From the NCBI GenBank assembly GCA_036937835.1, contig CM072870.1, forward strand, positions 6,044,001 through 6,108,000: a DNA stretch of 64,000 nt, written 5' to 3'. Each line of letters begins with the position of its first letter. Positions within the stretch are counted from its first letter, which is position 1. Origin of the DNA: Pampus argenteus. Taxonomy: Eukaryota; Chordata; Actinopteri; Scombriformes; Stromateidae. The notes below the pieces were generated by a model, which worked only from the letters and a program-made list of their open reading frames with translations, was not told the origin of the DNA and did not search any database. Below, in pieces: positions 46,125 through 57,800 of the stretch. Both the position numbers and the translations under genes were made by a program.

Positions 46125-46785
46125 CTTCTGCTTTTATCAGTCACATAACATGTCCACAGTCATGTTAATTATTAACTACGGACCGAGTGTCAGGCTTAAC
46201 TGTTCCACCGCAACACTTTGTGTAGAGACAGTGTTCCAGGCTGAATCTAAAAGAGGTGGGTTTTTTTTTCCACAACACACCGAAATTAAATTCAAATTAA
46301 ATCTATTGATTGTAGGTTCAGTGTGTACTCAAACAGTGGCGTAAGGTCTGGAATAGTCTAGTGAAGTGTAAACAATATTCTGATTTTTTTTTTTTTGCTT
46401 TTACCACACGAAACATGTTGGCAAAAATCAGAACGATTGTTCAGTTTTTGTGTTGCCATTTTTGTCTCAAAAGCCCAGAAAAAAATGCAACATGCATTCT
46501 GTTAGTATTTATTCTGATTTAATCAGATGTATAATTGTACAGGACACGTCTTGGTTGTTAAGACATAAAGACAGTTGGATTGTGATGTTTTCTTTCCTTT
46601 TTTTGATCTTTGTTGTGTAACTTCTTTTTTTTTTCCTGACACTATTTATGAGGTTATTTCAGTTCTATTACAGATGTATCGTGATGTAAAACGTTAAAAG
46701 GGATATTATTGAGGAAAACAACACTGTGCACTCTTATCACAATGATGCAGATTTGGTGAGTTTTATTTCAGCATGTTTTTCTTCT

Positions 46786-49700
46786 TCACAGCTGGGCTTG
46801 GTTTTCCCTCTGAGGGATGAGGAGATGCTTCCCCAGGGGTTCGGGGCAGAGGGAGCCTTCTCCGTACACCAGCCGTCCTCTGAGGATGGTGGCACACACC
46901 ACTCCTTGCAGTGTGACACCGAGGTAAGGGGTTAGCTACACACACAATCGGAAAGCCAGTTATATAAAAAGATCTTTGCATCTTACTATTTTCTATCTTA
47001 TGAAATGTGCCTGAAATGAGTTTTTCTTACCTTGTTTTTATGATGTATGTTTGCTTCTTTAATCTGTGAAATATGAGAAAATAGAAGATAATCATAATGG
47101 CCTTCTGATTGATTGGTAGATATAGTTTTTTTTAAAATGCAATTACATAGGCCTTAAAAATGTAAGCAGATTCAGAGCTTTATGTTTTGATTGATGGCGT
47201 GGCCTTTGTATTGTATACCAACCTCAAATTCTCTCTCTGGGTCCCATATGACCAAGTCTGCATCAAAGCCCGGGGCTAGGACGCCCTTCTGGTTGTCAAG
47301 ACTACACAGCTGGGATGTTTTTCGACTCAGTAGCCTCACTACATCATGCAGCTGGAAACCTCTCTTACTGGCTGAGCTCCAGAACAGAGGCAAACCTGAA
47401 AATGGTTAAACAATGGCCGAAGTGATAAACAGGCTTGTGTTCGCCATAATATCAACTGCAGCCAGGGAGGGAAAAAAAAAGCAGTTTTCATTAATTCATA
47501 AGGTCATAACTCTATCATGGGGGGCTGTCGACAGTCTTCCACGCGCTTGCTGTGTGTGAACGGTAAATGATTAGGCTGTCCTGTAAACCGGCACTCTATT
47601 GTTTACCTCTCTGTGAACTTCGCCCAGTGTGGGTGATCGCCGTGTCAAAGAGGTCTATGGTGGAACTATAGGAAGGAAGGAGGGAGCAACTCATCCAATC
47701 TTAAAGAAAATATATGCATATATTATCCGTATAATGCTGCACAGGCCATGTTTTATTTAGTGAATTTATCTGACGCCTCCTCAGGTGAACAGCAGAACGT
47801 TGACACAGACTACAGTGATGCGTCTCACATCACTCAACTGTAGAGTTAATCACTTACTGAGCTGAATCAAGCCCTGATTATTGATCCACTGAATATTGAC
47901 ACTGAAGAGTCAATGCTCTCTGACACGATTTTAACTGACACCACTCCAATACTATCTGGGGTTGGATAAAGTAAAATGTAAAAAAGTAAAAAAAAAATAA
48001 AATCAATAGTGGGTATTATTGTGGATGGATAAGTATGATTTAGGTCTGCTAGTGATGACACTACATACCAGGATAGTATGCAGTGCTGGCTGTATAGGTA
48101 CAAGTCTAGTAGTAGTAGTCTGAATGCTTTTTTTCGCTATTGCATTTTTTTCATATTAAGAATCCAGAAGCAAACTGTGTGTAGAATATGTGGCTGAATT
48201 GATCATATGAGTGTCGGTGAAGTTTTTTTGGCTTATTTGAGAGCAATGGGCTAAGCAGGAAAGGCAACATTAACATTGTTGCATTTACATTGTGGCAAAC
48301 GTTGTTGTCTTTTTTACACATCCAGCAGACACGGAGCTACATTTACATTCATTTGGAATCATGTTTTAATCACCTGACAAATATAAGTCCAATATTCACC
48401 CTCTTCTTAACTTTAACTGGTCTGATCTGAGGGAAATATTTGGCTCTTTAGTCGCCAGTGACTGATTTTGGCAAATGGATATCCTAAGAAAATCACTTGT
48501 CTAGTAGTTACCAAATTGCAAAGAAGAAATTCCTCCCCAAGCCTGAGTGAAGTCTCCACTATCCAGTTTCTTCAGATCAGGGGTGCAGGGGGAGTGATCG
48601 GACACCACCATGTCAATATGCCCAGCTTTCAGTGCAGACCACAGCTGCTCCTAGTGGGGCAGAATCAGTGTTTTATTTCACACTCAAACTGAACATGGTC
48701 CTGATTTGTACCTGCTGTGCATCCTTTTCTGTTTACCCGATTCATAGAGTCTCTGATGGGGGGGCAGCACTTGAACTGCGTGGCCCCTGCAGGTATGTTC
48801 TCTGCACACAGGCTGAGGTAGTGGTGGGTGGTCTCCACCGTCAACGGGGCTCCGGCCCGCCGCGCTTCCTGGATCAGGTTCAGTGGCTTTGCGGAGGATA
48901 AGTGAACAATATGGCAGCGCACCCTGGAGCAGAGAGTGGTTACCAACTATCCAGAAATACCCACTGTGATATATGACAGCTGTTTGTTAACATGTTGAGG
49001 TTCTCACTGGTATTGCATGCAGAGTTCTGTGACGATACGAATTGCTTCTGTCTCCATGACATCTGGCCTGGACTGCAGAAAGGTGGAGTACTGGAAGGGG
49101 TCTAACATGGGAAGTGGGAAGGCAAGGGTTTGGAGCATATCGGTATGTAGTATGTAGTAACCTTAATACATAAGGTATGCTACAAACAGATTAAAATTAT
49201 TGTTACCGCCAGTCTCTTCTGTTGCATGCTGAATATCCCTCTCTGCATGAAACTGAGGGGGGAAACAAAGCAGAAGGTATTTCAGGTACGTTACCATACC
49301 TGAGCATGTGGGTTTTCTCATCCATGTGCTTAATGTTATGGATGTTCAGTTAGTGAGTTACCAGCAGGACGCTTCCAGTGCCTTGTAGCTGCTTCATGGC
49401 GGTGTGTAGATCCAAGTCAGTCACGTGGGGGAACTCCTCCACCCCGCTGTGGATGAGGAAACACTTGAAGCCAGCCACTCCGGCCTGGATCATGGGACGA
49501 AGTTCTAGCTGCAAGGAGACATCGGTTGTTTGTGTTCGCTGCGGTTTTTAATTCAGTACAATCTGGCTGAGAGAGAGAGTCCGAGCTGTCCTGTACCTGA
49601 TTGCCAGGAATCACACCTCCCCAGAAGGCCGTGTCCACAAAACACTTCCCAGTCGCCTCCCGCAGCTTCTCACTGAAATTACCGAGTGTGGTGGTCGGAG

Positions 49701-50633
49701 GGATGCTATTTCTGTTCAGTAGCCACAAGTAAATAAAGGAATAACAATCAGCAGCTCATTCAGTCGTAAATATCAAAGTTTTATGTAGCATGCTAGCTTA
49801 GCAGCGACACTAGCTAGTCTAAAACCCAAGAGCTAACAAATGAAGCAAAGAAACAATAACTTGATAAACAGTAGTTTAATTAAAGTATTTTATTAATGTA
49901 CTAATACTCTAAAGATATAATATGCAAATATACTTTTATTAACATTTAACTACACAAAAACATAGGCTACATATTTTTAACTGGACAGACTCCGCTAACT
50001 CCTGACAATGAGATGGAATTATAAACACTTACAAAAATTAAATAATTTATCTACCAAAAAAAAAAAAGACATCTAAATGAAAGTATCACACATTTTCATT
50101 GCTGTACCCACTTATGTTACTTTTGTGAGGAGTCTCCAACTTACAGCGGCATGTCCACGATCGTTGTCACCCCTCCAGCTGCAGCAGCCCTGGTAGCGGT
50201 CCAGAAACCCTCCCAGGACGTGCGACCTGGTTCATTCACATGAACGTGGCAATCTACAATGCCCGGCATCACCACACTGTCACCCACATCCAACACCTGC
50301 CATCACAGGTGGGTTACATCACCCAGGATAACCAAACATATTAGTGCAAATAGAGTATAAGGAGTGTTAAATCAGTTGTGTGTGTCCCTCTCTCTCTCTA
50401 TATATATATATATGTGTATATATATATATCTATATTCATTCCACCAGGGGGTGTAATAAAAGTGAGATCAGTGAGAGCCAGCTTACCTCACAGGCAACAT
50501 CTTTAGAAAAGTCCCTGTCTGAGAGTATTTGATAGATTTTCCCATCTTTTATTACGACAACTGCAGGACCAACTTCATTGCCAAGCAGCACCCTCGTACT
50601 TCTCACAGCACCAACTGTTGATCCGAGCTCCAT
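46786..50633 (-). CDS. Allantoinase
   Basis: Hydrolyses allantoin to allantoate in uric acid degradation; a metal-dependent amidohydrolase of the dihydropyrimidinase-like family, kept in fish and amphibians but lost in mammals. Minus-strand exons in order: 50487-50633, 50145-50296, 49597-49711, 49362-49508, 49207-49252, 49008-49101, 48737-48923, 48512-48650, 47223-47395, 47031-47063, 46786-46935; phases join to 460 residues. Metal-site motifs: DCHVHVNEPG (His66, His68), AGFKCF (Lys153, the usual carbamylated Lys), LFHAERD (His189), CHIVHLSS and SDHSPCTPD (Asp314). The tail has HHKNKLTPYLGVTLQG and ends QAQL. The start MELGSTVGAVRSTRVLLG fits the family N-terminus. One exon is only 33 nt. A minus-strand AATAAA (46762-46767) lies about 20 bases past the stop, so the 3' UTR may be very short. 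Confidence 0.94.
47031..47063 (-). CDS. Allantoinase 33-nt exon
   Basis: Encodes IKEANIHHKNK between the WDPEREFE exon and the LTPYLG exon. It has a CACAG acceptor and a GTAAGA donor and is phase 0 on both sides. The family motif HHKNKLTPYLG is only complete if this exon is included, so it is a genuine constitutive small exon. Confidence 0.85.
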
Positions 50634-51000
50634 ACTTATCTTTACTGACAGTTATTGAGTACAACTGACTCGTTATTCTAGGATCAGACCTTGACAGGTC
50701 GTTGCCCTGTGACTGAGGCACCACCCCCTAACTGTATTGTTGACTTTTCTGTTGCCGTTCATTCCTTCCAAGTGTTTGCCACCTTCCTGATTTCTTTCTT
50801 TCTTTTTTTTTTGTCTGTGTGTCACACTTAAATGTTTCAGATCATCAAACTAATTTAAATATTAGTCAAAGATAACACAAGTAAACACAAAATGCAGTTT
50901 GTAAATGAAGGTTTTTAGTACTAAGGGAAAACACAGTCCAAATCTACATGACCCTGTGTGAAAAAGTGCTGATAAACCATAATAACTGGTTGGACCGCGT

Positions 51001-51038
<38 letters not shown>

Positions 51039-51719
51039 GGACACACCTTGCCATTCACGTGACTGCTGCTTTGACTGGTCCTGTATATGTGCTCTTTACT
51101 TGCACTTTTTTATGTCATCTTGTTGCACCCTCTTCTTCTAAGACGGTTTAATAACTCTAAACTGGAGAATAGAGCCATCAAATATTTATCTTGATGTGCC
51201 TGACTCCCATTTTCTGGAAATTCTGTTAAAATCTGTGCTACATTTGGAGGGAAACTTGGCAAATTTGACTTTGTGAATGAAGTCAGCTACAACGCTACAT
51301 CTACACAAAGAACCATTGATCTTTACATACAGTATAACATATGATAGACTCTATAACTCTATAACTTAAGACTAAGACAGCTTAAGAAATTTAAGGTCAG
51401 ATATTACCCGATACTTTCCAAAATCCATCAAACTAGAGGTCTGATAGAGGCTTGTCGGTGATAAAGACAACAAAGACAGCAATCTGGGACCAGGATTAAA
51501 ACCAAATAAAGTCGCTTTATTGTCAAGTGTATTAATATAATGTTTTGAGCTGGATTTAACAACATTTGAGCCAAGTATGACACAGATATTCTCAAATTCA
51601 ACCTGCAAATTCAAAGGATTACATTCGGCTCACAAAGGATTGTGTTAATTCATCACATCACATTGTTGAGGTTTTGTCTTGTTTTGTCTGCTACATACCA
51701 GACATCCCAGGAAATTTAA

Positions 51720-51995
51720 CTGCTCTTCACCATCAGAGCAGGCCTCAATCTCTGGATCATGTGACCACAACGACTGTCATCCTAATTCTCGTGTGACCCT
51801 TTGTAGTGGAATGAGGGGAGTGTCTACAGCTCCACCCTCTGTGATCCAGAGATATAGCTCCTGGTTTTCATCATCAGTCTAGAACTGAAGAAGCCTTTTT
51901 GGATGAAAGATGAAACATCTTCAAACTCCAAGAAAAAGTCCAGTTGCTTACAACTCAACTCCTTTGACTACGATGACCTGGATGAGTGAGAATCT
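51720..51995 (+). repeat. Interspersed retroelement 3' fragment
   Basis: Contains AGAACTGAAGAAGCC and GATGAAAGATGAAACATCTT followed by CAGTTGCTTACAACTCAACT and GACCTGGATGAGTGAGAATC, a dispersed fish repeat phrase that I recognise. There is no intact reading frame. Its class is uncertain. Confidence 0.55.
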
Positions 51996-52354
51996 ACACA
52001 GACAATTGGCTGGATGGATTTACAGTACATTGAGCGCCATTCTTTCACGGCAGGAAGCACAATGAGCAGACAATCCTTCTTTCCTGTTGTTATCTTACTG
52101 TTGCCATCATGCTCCAAAAATTATATTAATCTCACTGAAATCTTGAAATTAATCTAGATTAAAATGGCTCGTTCAGAATACGAAATACCTAAGTACTGAC
52201 CAAAAGTAAATCTTTGAGAACGGGTTTCTTAAGCCAGGGGATGCATTAGAACAGGAGCCAAAATGCTCCTTGCGTTCAGGTGGTATTTGAGACTGGAAGA
52301 ACTCCTACAGTAAACCAATTCTGCATTGCATAAGGTGCACACAACCTTAGTCTT

Positions 52355-52575
52355 GTCGATGCCACCATCGGGAAGCTTCTTAAAAATGAATTTCCCCTGA
52401 AGCGAGCCTTGCGGCTTCGTGGCTGCATCCATGATAGACTAATACGTTTGGTGTAGTAGTTCGGTAATTCACAGGTGCGTAGAGGTTCGAAAATCGCCCC
52501 CTACAGGGCAATTCGGCTATTTATACATCCGCGCTAAAATATCATGGTGAAAGTCATCAGTTTGCTTATTATAGG
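52355..52575 (+). repeat. Direct repeat copy 1 (ZBED 5' end)
   Basis: About 220 bases from GTCGATGCCACCATCGGG to GTTTGCTTATTATAGGA repeat with high identity at 52816-53041. This copy contains the BED-gene start codon and its upstream flank on the minus strand. Confidence 0.85.
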
Positions 52576-52815
52576 ACCCAGCTCCAAACCCAATTTTGAT
52601 AATGGATTAACAGCATTTTTTATATCGCTTGATAAGAGTTTCACATTATTGCAGCGCGTTAACACCGTTAATGGCCCACCACTAATCGTGATCCATGTGA
52701 GTTTTTTTCCCATTTCCTTGAGAATCCAAAGTCCTTTTTTAGCAAAGCAGAGCAGGCGGTGACTAGATACAAAGATGGAAAGGGTCCTCAATCACAGAGC
52801 GCCAGAGGAAATACC

Positions 52816-53041
52816 GTCGGTGCCACCATCGGGAAGCTTCTTAAAAATAAATTTTCCCTGAAGCGAGCCTTGCGGCTTTGTGGCTGCATCCATGATAGAC
52901 TGTCACGTTTGGTGTGGTAGTTCGGGTAATTCACAGGCGCGTAGAGGTTCGAAAACCGAATCGCCCCCTACAGGGCAATTCGGCTATTTTTACATCCGCG
53001 CTAAAATATCACGTTGAAAGTCATCAGTTTGCTTATTATAG
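52816..53041 (+). repeat. Direct repeat copy 2 (ZBED 5' end)
   Basis: Second copy of the 52355-52575 unit, 461 bases downstream, differing by scattered substitutions and small insertions. It also keeps a minus-strand MDAATKPQGSLQ start, but the unit ends before the zinc finger. Confidence 0.85.
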
Positions 53042-53261
53042 GATATATGAGGTGACACAAGAGCATCAATGACAATCGAAGAATTCACAACAGAATTCAA
53101 CGTGACATCATCAGTCAAATGTGGTCATGATGTTTTTCAGAATTTTTAGATTTTTAAATTTTTAGAATTTTGTGTTTCTGAGGATGCTAAACTAGGATGC
53201 TAAATGTTTCCTGAGCTTCGTTGGGGTATGAGAAAGTCGTCGACTTTCCCTATGCGATTTT

Positions 53262-53430
53262 TGCAACTTTGTAGGGGGGCGCTACAGAGTCATTTTGCAT
53301 GCGTCGTGTGCAAACCCCACCAGAATCGCTATTCGGAAAAGGTTGCAGGCGGAAAGGGGCGAAATTTGGGGAAAATGCATGTGCATGAATAATAATAAAC
53401 ATTGGAATTACAATAGGTTCCTCACGGTGT
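53262..53430 (+). repeat. Dispersed fish repeat fragment
   Basis: GGGGGGCGCTACAGAGTCAT, a GGGCGAAATTTGGGG stretch and AATTACAATAGGTTCCTCAC resemble a frequent fish intergenic repeat. The borders are approximate and there is no coding potential. Confidence 0.5.
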
Positions 53431-53884
53431 GACCCCGCAATGTTCACCATGAAGGACCTCACAAAGTTTAGTATTTCCATATCTTTCTGTGTCTCTGTGT
53501 GTGTTGTATGATTTTCAGGTTGACTGTTGTATTGTGTGTAAATGGCCTATAACAACACTCACGGTCAGCTTGTTGTAGCCTTTGTTAATTTTTTTTTTGT
53601 CAAATCTCAAAACACTGAGAAGCCGAACAAAGAATCATAAATAAAAAAAAGTAAAAAAGGCAGATTAAGACAAACTGCAGAAATTAGGATCATTTTTTAT
53701 ATATATTGTGTTGTTTCTTCTGTATAAAGAGCATTTTTTTTATGTATGGATAAAAACACAAACGTCAAATGTGAACATATTGGTCAGAATCCCTTGAAGT
53801 CATGCCACAGCATGACATGTACACAGATGAGCAATGATGTCTTAGTTAAAATAATAAAATCAAGGCATGATCAGCTCCTCTCAA

Positions 53885-54493
53885 ACCTGTCTGTCATCAG
53901 TGTGACTGCAGGCTGCTCAGCAGGGCGTCCATTGGATAACAGGGCTGGAGTTGGAGCCTATGGGTGCGGATCAGAGGGAGACTGACGGATGGAGGCTGAC
54001 AGGATGCGGCTTCTCCTCCTCAGCGGCCCTCATCTCTCCAGCCTCCCGGCGGTGCGCTGTGCGTTATGACGCCAAGCCGTCTGACGAGTACAGTACGTGG
54101 TGCTGGCAGATCAGCCTGGATCCTCGTTATGTAACGCATCGGATGCTGCGCCGGCTGAGAGTAGCAGGGAGGACGAACTGACGGATGGCTTATTTAGTGA
54201 CAATCAACGGTGTGGTGGCATATGACTGAGCTGCCGGCAAGTACAATGATGAGTGTAAATGGCAGGAGTGCAGTGTAGTTGAGCCCGTCTGGGCATCAGT
54301 GGCCTATCCCTGAGCTGCACAGACGTCTGGAGCCTGCGGAAGCTGCACCGACCACAGAGGCACGACTCCGCTTAAACTGCTCGCTTCTAATGAAGAGGAA
54401 ATAAACCAATGCGGGTTTGTTTTAGAGCAGAAACAGGATCATATTTTGTTCTTCGTCGTTTCATCCCGCAGCCACTGAGCTATAGCATAAACA
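53885..54493 (+). promoter_or_regulatory. ttc39c: Probable TTC39C promoter and 5' UTR
   Basis: GC- and CpG-richer DNA precedes the TTC39C start at 54494. The phrase GACTGACGGATGG recurs in near-identical form at about 53980 and 54178. Open frames here do not resemble known proteins. No core promoter element is clear. Confidence 0.4.
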
Positions 54494-54638
54494 ATGGCGG
54501 GTCCCGAGCAGTCCCAGCAACAGCAGCAGGTAGAGGAGAAGGCAGAGCATATAGATGATGCTGAGATGGCTCTGCAAGGGATTAACATGCTGCTCAACAA
54601 CGGATTCAAAGAGAGCGACGAGCTGTTCAGACGATACA

Positions 54639-54691
<53 letters not shown>

Positions 54692-54833
54692 TTAATAATT
54701 AAACAATAATCTCTTATGTTGCATGCTTAAACCAGTAATGATGTCAGCAAGAGTAAAAATAATGTCACAAAAACAGTCAAGTGAAAATCAGTGAAGACAA
54801 CAGGTCATGGTAATGTTAAATCTGTGCACCTCT

Positions 54834-54864
<31 letters not shown>

Positions 54865-57800
54865 TAATCACATTTCTTTTTAAGTAATAAATGCCGTGCA
54901 TATTTAACATTTTTTGGAGACATTTTGTCTTTTTTTTCCTGATAGTAGATGTGAGGTTAGCTCCAGGTCAAACGCGCTGATAGTAGTGAGCAGTGATCAG
55001 TCATGACAGCTGGGGACTGGAGCTTGCACCTGCTCCTCGGTTTTCTGGATGTTCACACAGAGTGGTGCTAAAACTATAGAAAGAGCATGACTGAGATTGT
55101 CCTTGCAATTGAAATGATCAACTAAATTTATATATGTGTTTTGTTTCGTGGTCTCTTCCTTCTGTTTTTCTCCTGTAGGAGCCACAGCCCACTGATGAGC
55201 TTCGGGGCCAGTTTCGTCAGTTTCCTGGTGGGTTTCTGCTCAAGTTGGTGATAAAATAAGCAAATAATTCCAAAAAATATAACTGACTGTACAACCATCA
55301 TACATGCATATGGTGAGAGTGTAGCTGCAGTGTTAGATTCACCTCATACTATTGAGACCTGATATCACCCAATCTATCAAATTGGTTCTATCATTGTCAC
55401 CACTGGCGTTCTCTCCTTTTTCCACCCATTAACATAATGGATGCATCCTTCTCCCAAGGAAAGCACACATTATTGTAACACTGTGTCCATCACTGATGAG
55501 AGAGGGGGGATTTTTCACAGCATGGTGGTCACACACAGCCTCTGATGCCGCCCCTTGTGCTGACACTCATACACCATAAAGCCATAGATGATGTCATCCT
55601 CTGTCTCTGGATGTGTAATTTTCCTGTAGGAAGTGGGGGGTGGTGACTTCTGACCGTCATAGAGGGCATTCATATATTCCTGAGTATAGTTAAATATAGC
55701 ATAAATTCAGAGAAAGCCTCCCTGGTTCAAGGTGATCACATCAAGATTTTCTGCAGCATCTTTCCACATCCAAACACACAGCTGCACAGATGTCACTGTG
55801 TTCCTCTATTCATTGTTATGCATAAAGAGCCCTTTGTCCTTATTAAGGCCATTACATAACACTCCTCCCCTCTTATTACAAGATGTTACTGTTTGTAAGC
55901 CAGCTCAAGCTTTTAGATTTGCCCCGTGAACCAAGACGATGTTGTATCCTCCTTGCACTGAGACATAGCATTTATACGTTGATAGTTTTTAGCTCTTTTT
56001 TTTTGCCGTGTTGCATTGCAGAATGCCATGATGACATTTGAGGAGGAGAAGATGCAGACGGCCTGTGACGACCTGAGGACCACCGAGAAACTGTGTGAAA
56101 GCGACAGCGCCGGGGTCATAGAGACAATCAGAAACAAGATCAAGAAGAGTGTGAGTGTAAAAATACGGTTAAAATGAATAAATAAAATATATATTATAGA
56201 CTGTTGGTAATAAGAGTCCTATAAACTAAACTCCATCTATCAAAACTTGACATACATTGTGCAGAAATTGACATTCAGGAATAGAAGGTACACGTTGAGG
56301 TTCACTGATGTCTTCTAATACCACAGCCGGAATGGGCTACAGTAGAGTTCAGATAACAACGTTTAGATCCTCGCCATGAGGCCTAATGATGCAGGCAGCA
56401 GTGAGATCATGCCAAACCCACTCTCAGATTCAATTAGTGAAATGTAATCAACCACGTGAACGATGAGCGTGGGGCATCATCTAGCAGCAGTGTTTTACAG
56501 TTTCATTCAGGCATCATCCTCTGGCTGCGTACCGCTGGAGAAACTAGTTGTAGGGTGTGTACTGCTTATAGAATGGGTTTGTGTGTGTGTGTGTGTGTGT
56601 GTGCATACAGATGGACTCCCAAAGGTCAGGCGTTGTGGTTGTGGACCGCCTACAGAGGCAGATTATAGTTGCAGACTGTCAGGTGTACCTCGCCGTGCTC
56701 TCCTTCGTCAAGCAGGAACTCTCAGGTAATCAGACTTAACCCAAACAGTATCACTTTAAATCTGTGTCTCCCATAGCAACCAGGATCTGGGTGTTATGTC
56801 ATCACAGGGGGTACATATACACATACTTATGAACTGTATAATTCAAGGAATAACTTACCGCATAAGTGGTAAGGGAAGGCAGGTGTGCTAACATGTTATT
56901 AAAGGAGCATTCCAGTAATTCAGTGTTATTACCATAAAGTTTAAGAAGCAGTTAAAAAAAACAATGGCATTACATCAGTTAGATTAATTATTGACCTAAA
57001 ATTACCGTCTTGTTTTTCCACATCCACTGCTTTTCACTAACAGTGTATCTACCCTGGTAACACGATCACGCTTCTTATTGATGTCCACAACGATTTTATT
57101 TCTCATTGAAGTTACGGAACACCGTGAAAACTGTATCAAAATAAAACATATTTTACATATTTTACTGTCAGATTATTTTCTTACACAAAGGTACAAAAAT
57201 GTTATCATTCAAAATAATTACTGTGTATGCCTGCTTAGCCAGTAGTAGACTCTCTCATCTCTTTCCCTCTCAATCTTACATTCATTTACGTTACTCTGAC
57301 AGGAAGTAACCTTTCACAGTAATGGCTTCTTAAAAATTTCAACAATATAAACACTGAAAAATGAATTAAAGTGCAGGACATTACATCATAAATGCATATA
57401 AACATAATAAAGAAAACAATCAGAAACCGAATGAAACCTGATAATATCACCCTAACTTCTGGTGTTGCCATAGTAACACAGCTATATTGCTTGCGCCAGC
57501 TATGACTCACAAGAAGCAGTTTAAAAAAAAAAACAATGGCATTAAATCAATTAATCTAATCTTTTCACTAACAGCGTATATCAAAGGAGGCTGGATTCTT
57601 CGTAAGGCGTGGAAAATGTACAATAAGTGCCACAGTGACATCAGCCACCTTCAGGAAACCTGTCAGCGGAGGTCCTCTGTCCACCAGGAGTCCCTCACGG
57701 TGGACAACGCCAACCACAACGCACCAGTGGAGAACGGTGTGACGGCTGAGGCCCTGGATCGGCTCAAAGGATCCGTCAGCTTTGGCTATGGTCTCTTCCA

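Larger units (their letters stand above)
52207..53041 (-). mobile_element. Broken hAT/ZBED-like element with BED finger fragment
   Basis: On the minus strand, 52229-52432 encodes MDAATKPQGSLQGKFIFKKL followed by a BED-type zinc-finger start (VCTLCNAELVYC...SSSLKYHLNAR). This is typical of ZBED1-like proteins derived from hAT transposases. The frame stops soon after, and no catalytic transposase region is visible. Its 5' part is duplicated (see the two repeat entries). It appears to be a dead fragment. Confidence 0.6.
50634..53884. other. Repeat-rich intergenic region
   Basis: No host gene is recognised. The stretch contains a (TG)n tract at about 51007-51037, an interspersed repeat at 51720-51995, a broken hAT/ZBED-like element at 52207-53041 and another dispersed repeat around 53262-53430. 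It separates the 2q37-like block from TTC39C. Confidence 0.6.

Noticed and set aside
47520..47680. Possible extra allantoinase exon in the intron between 47396 and 48511
   Set aside because: The flanking exons join in phase without it and its translation does not match the family.
53951..54181. Open frame upstream of TTC39C
   Set aside because: No similarity to known proteins; the CpG-rich composition fits a promoter or 5' UTR.
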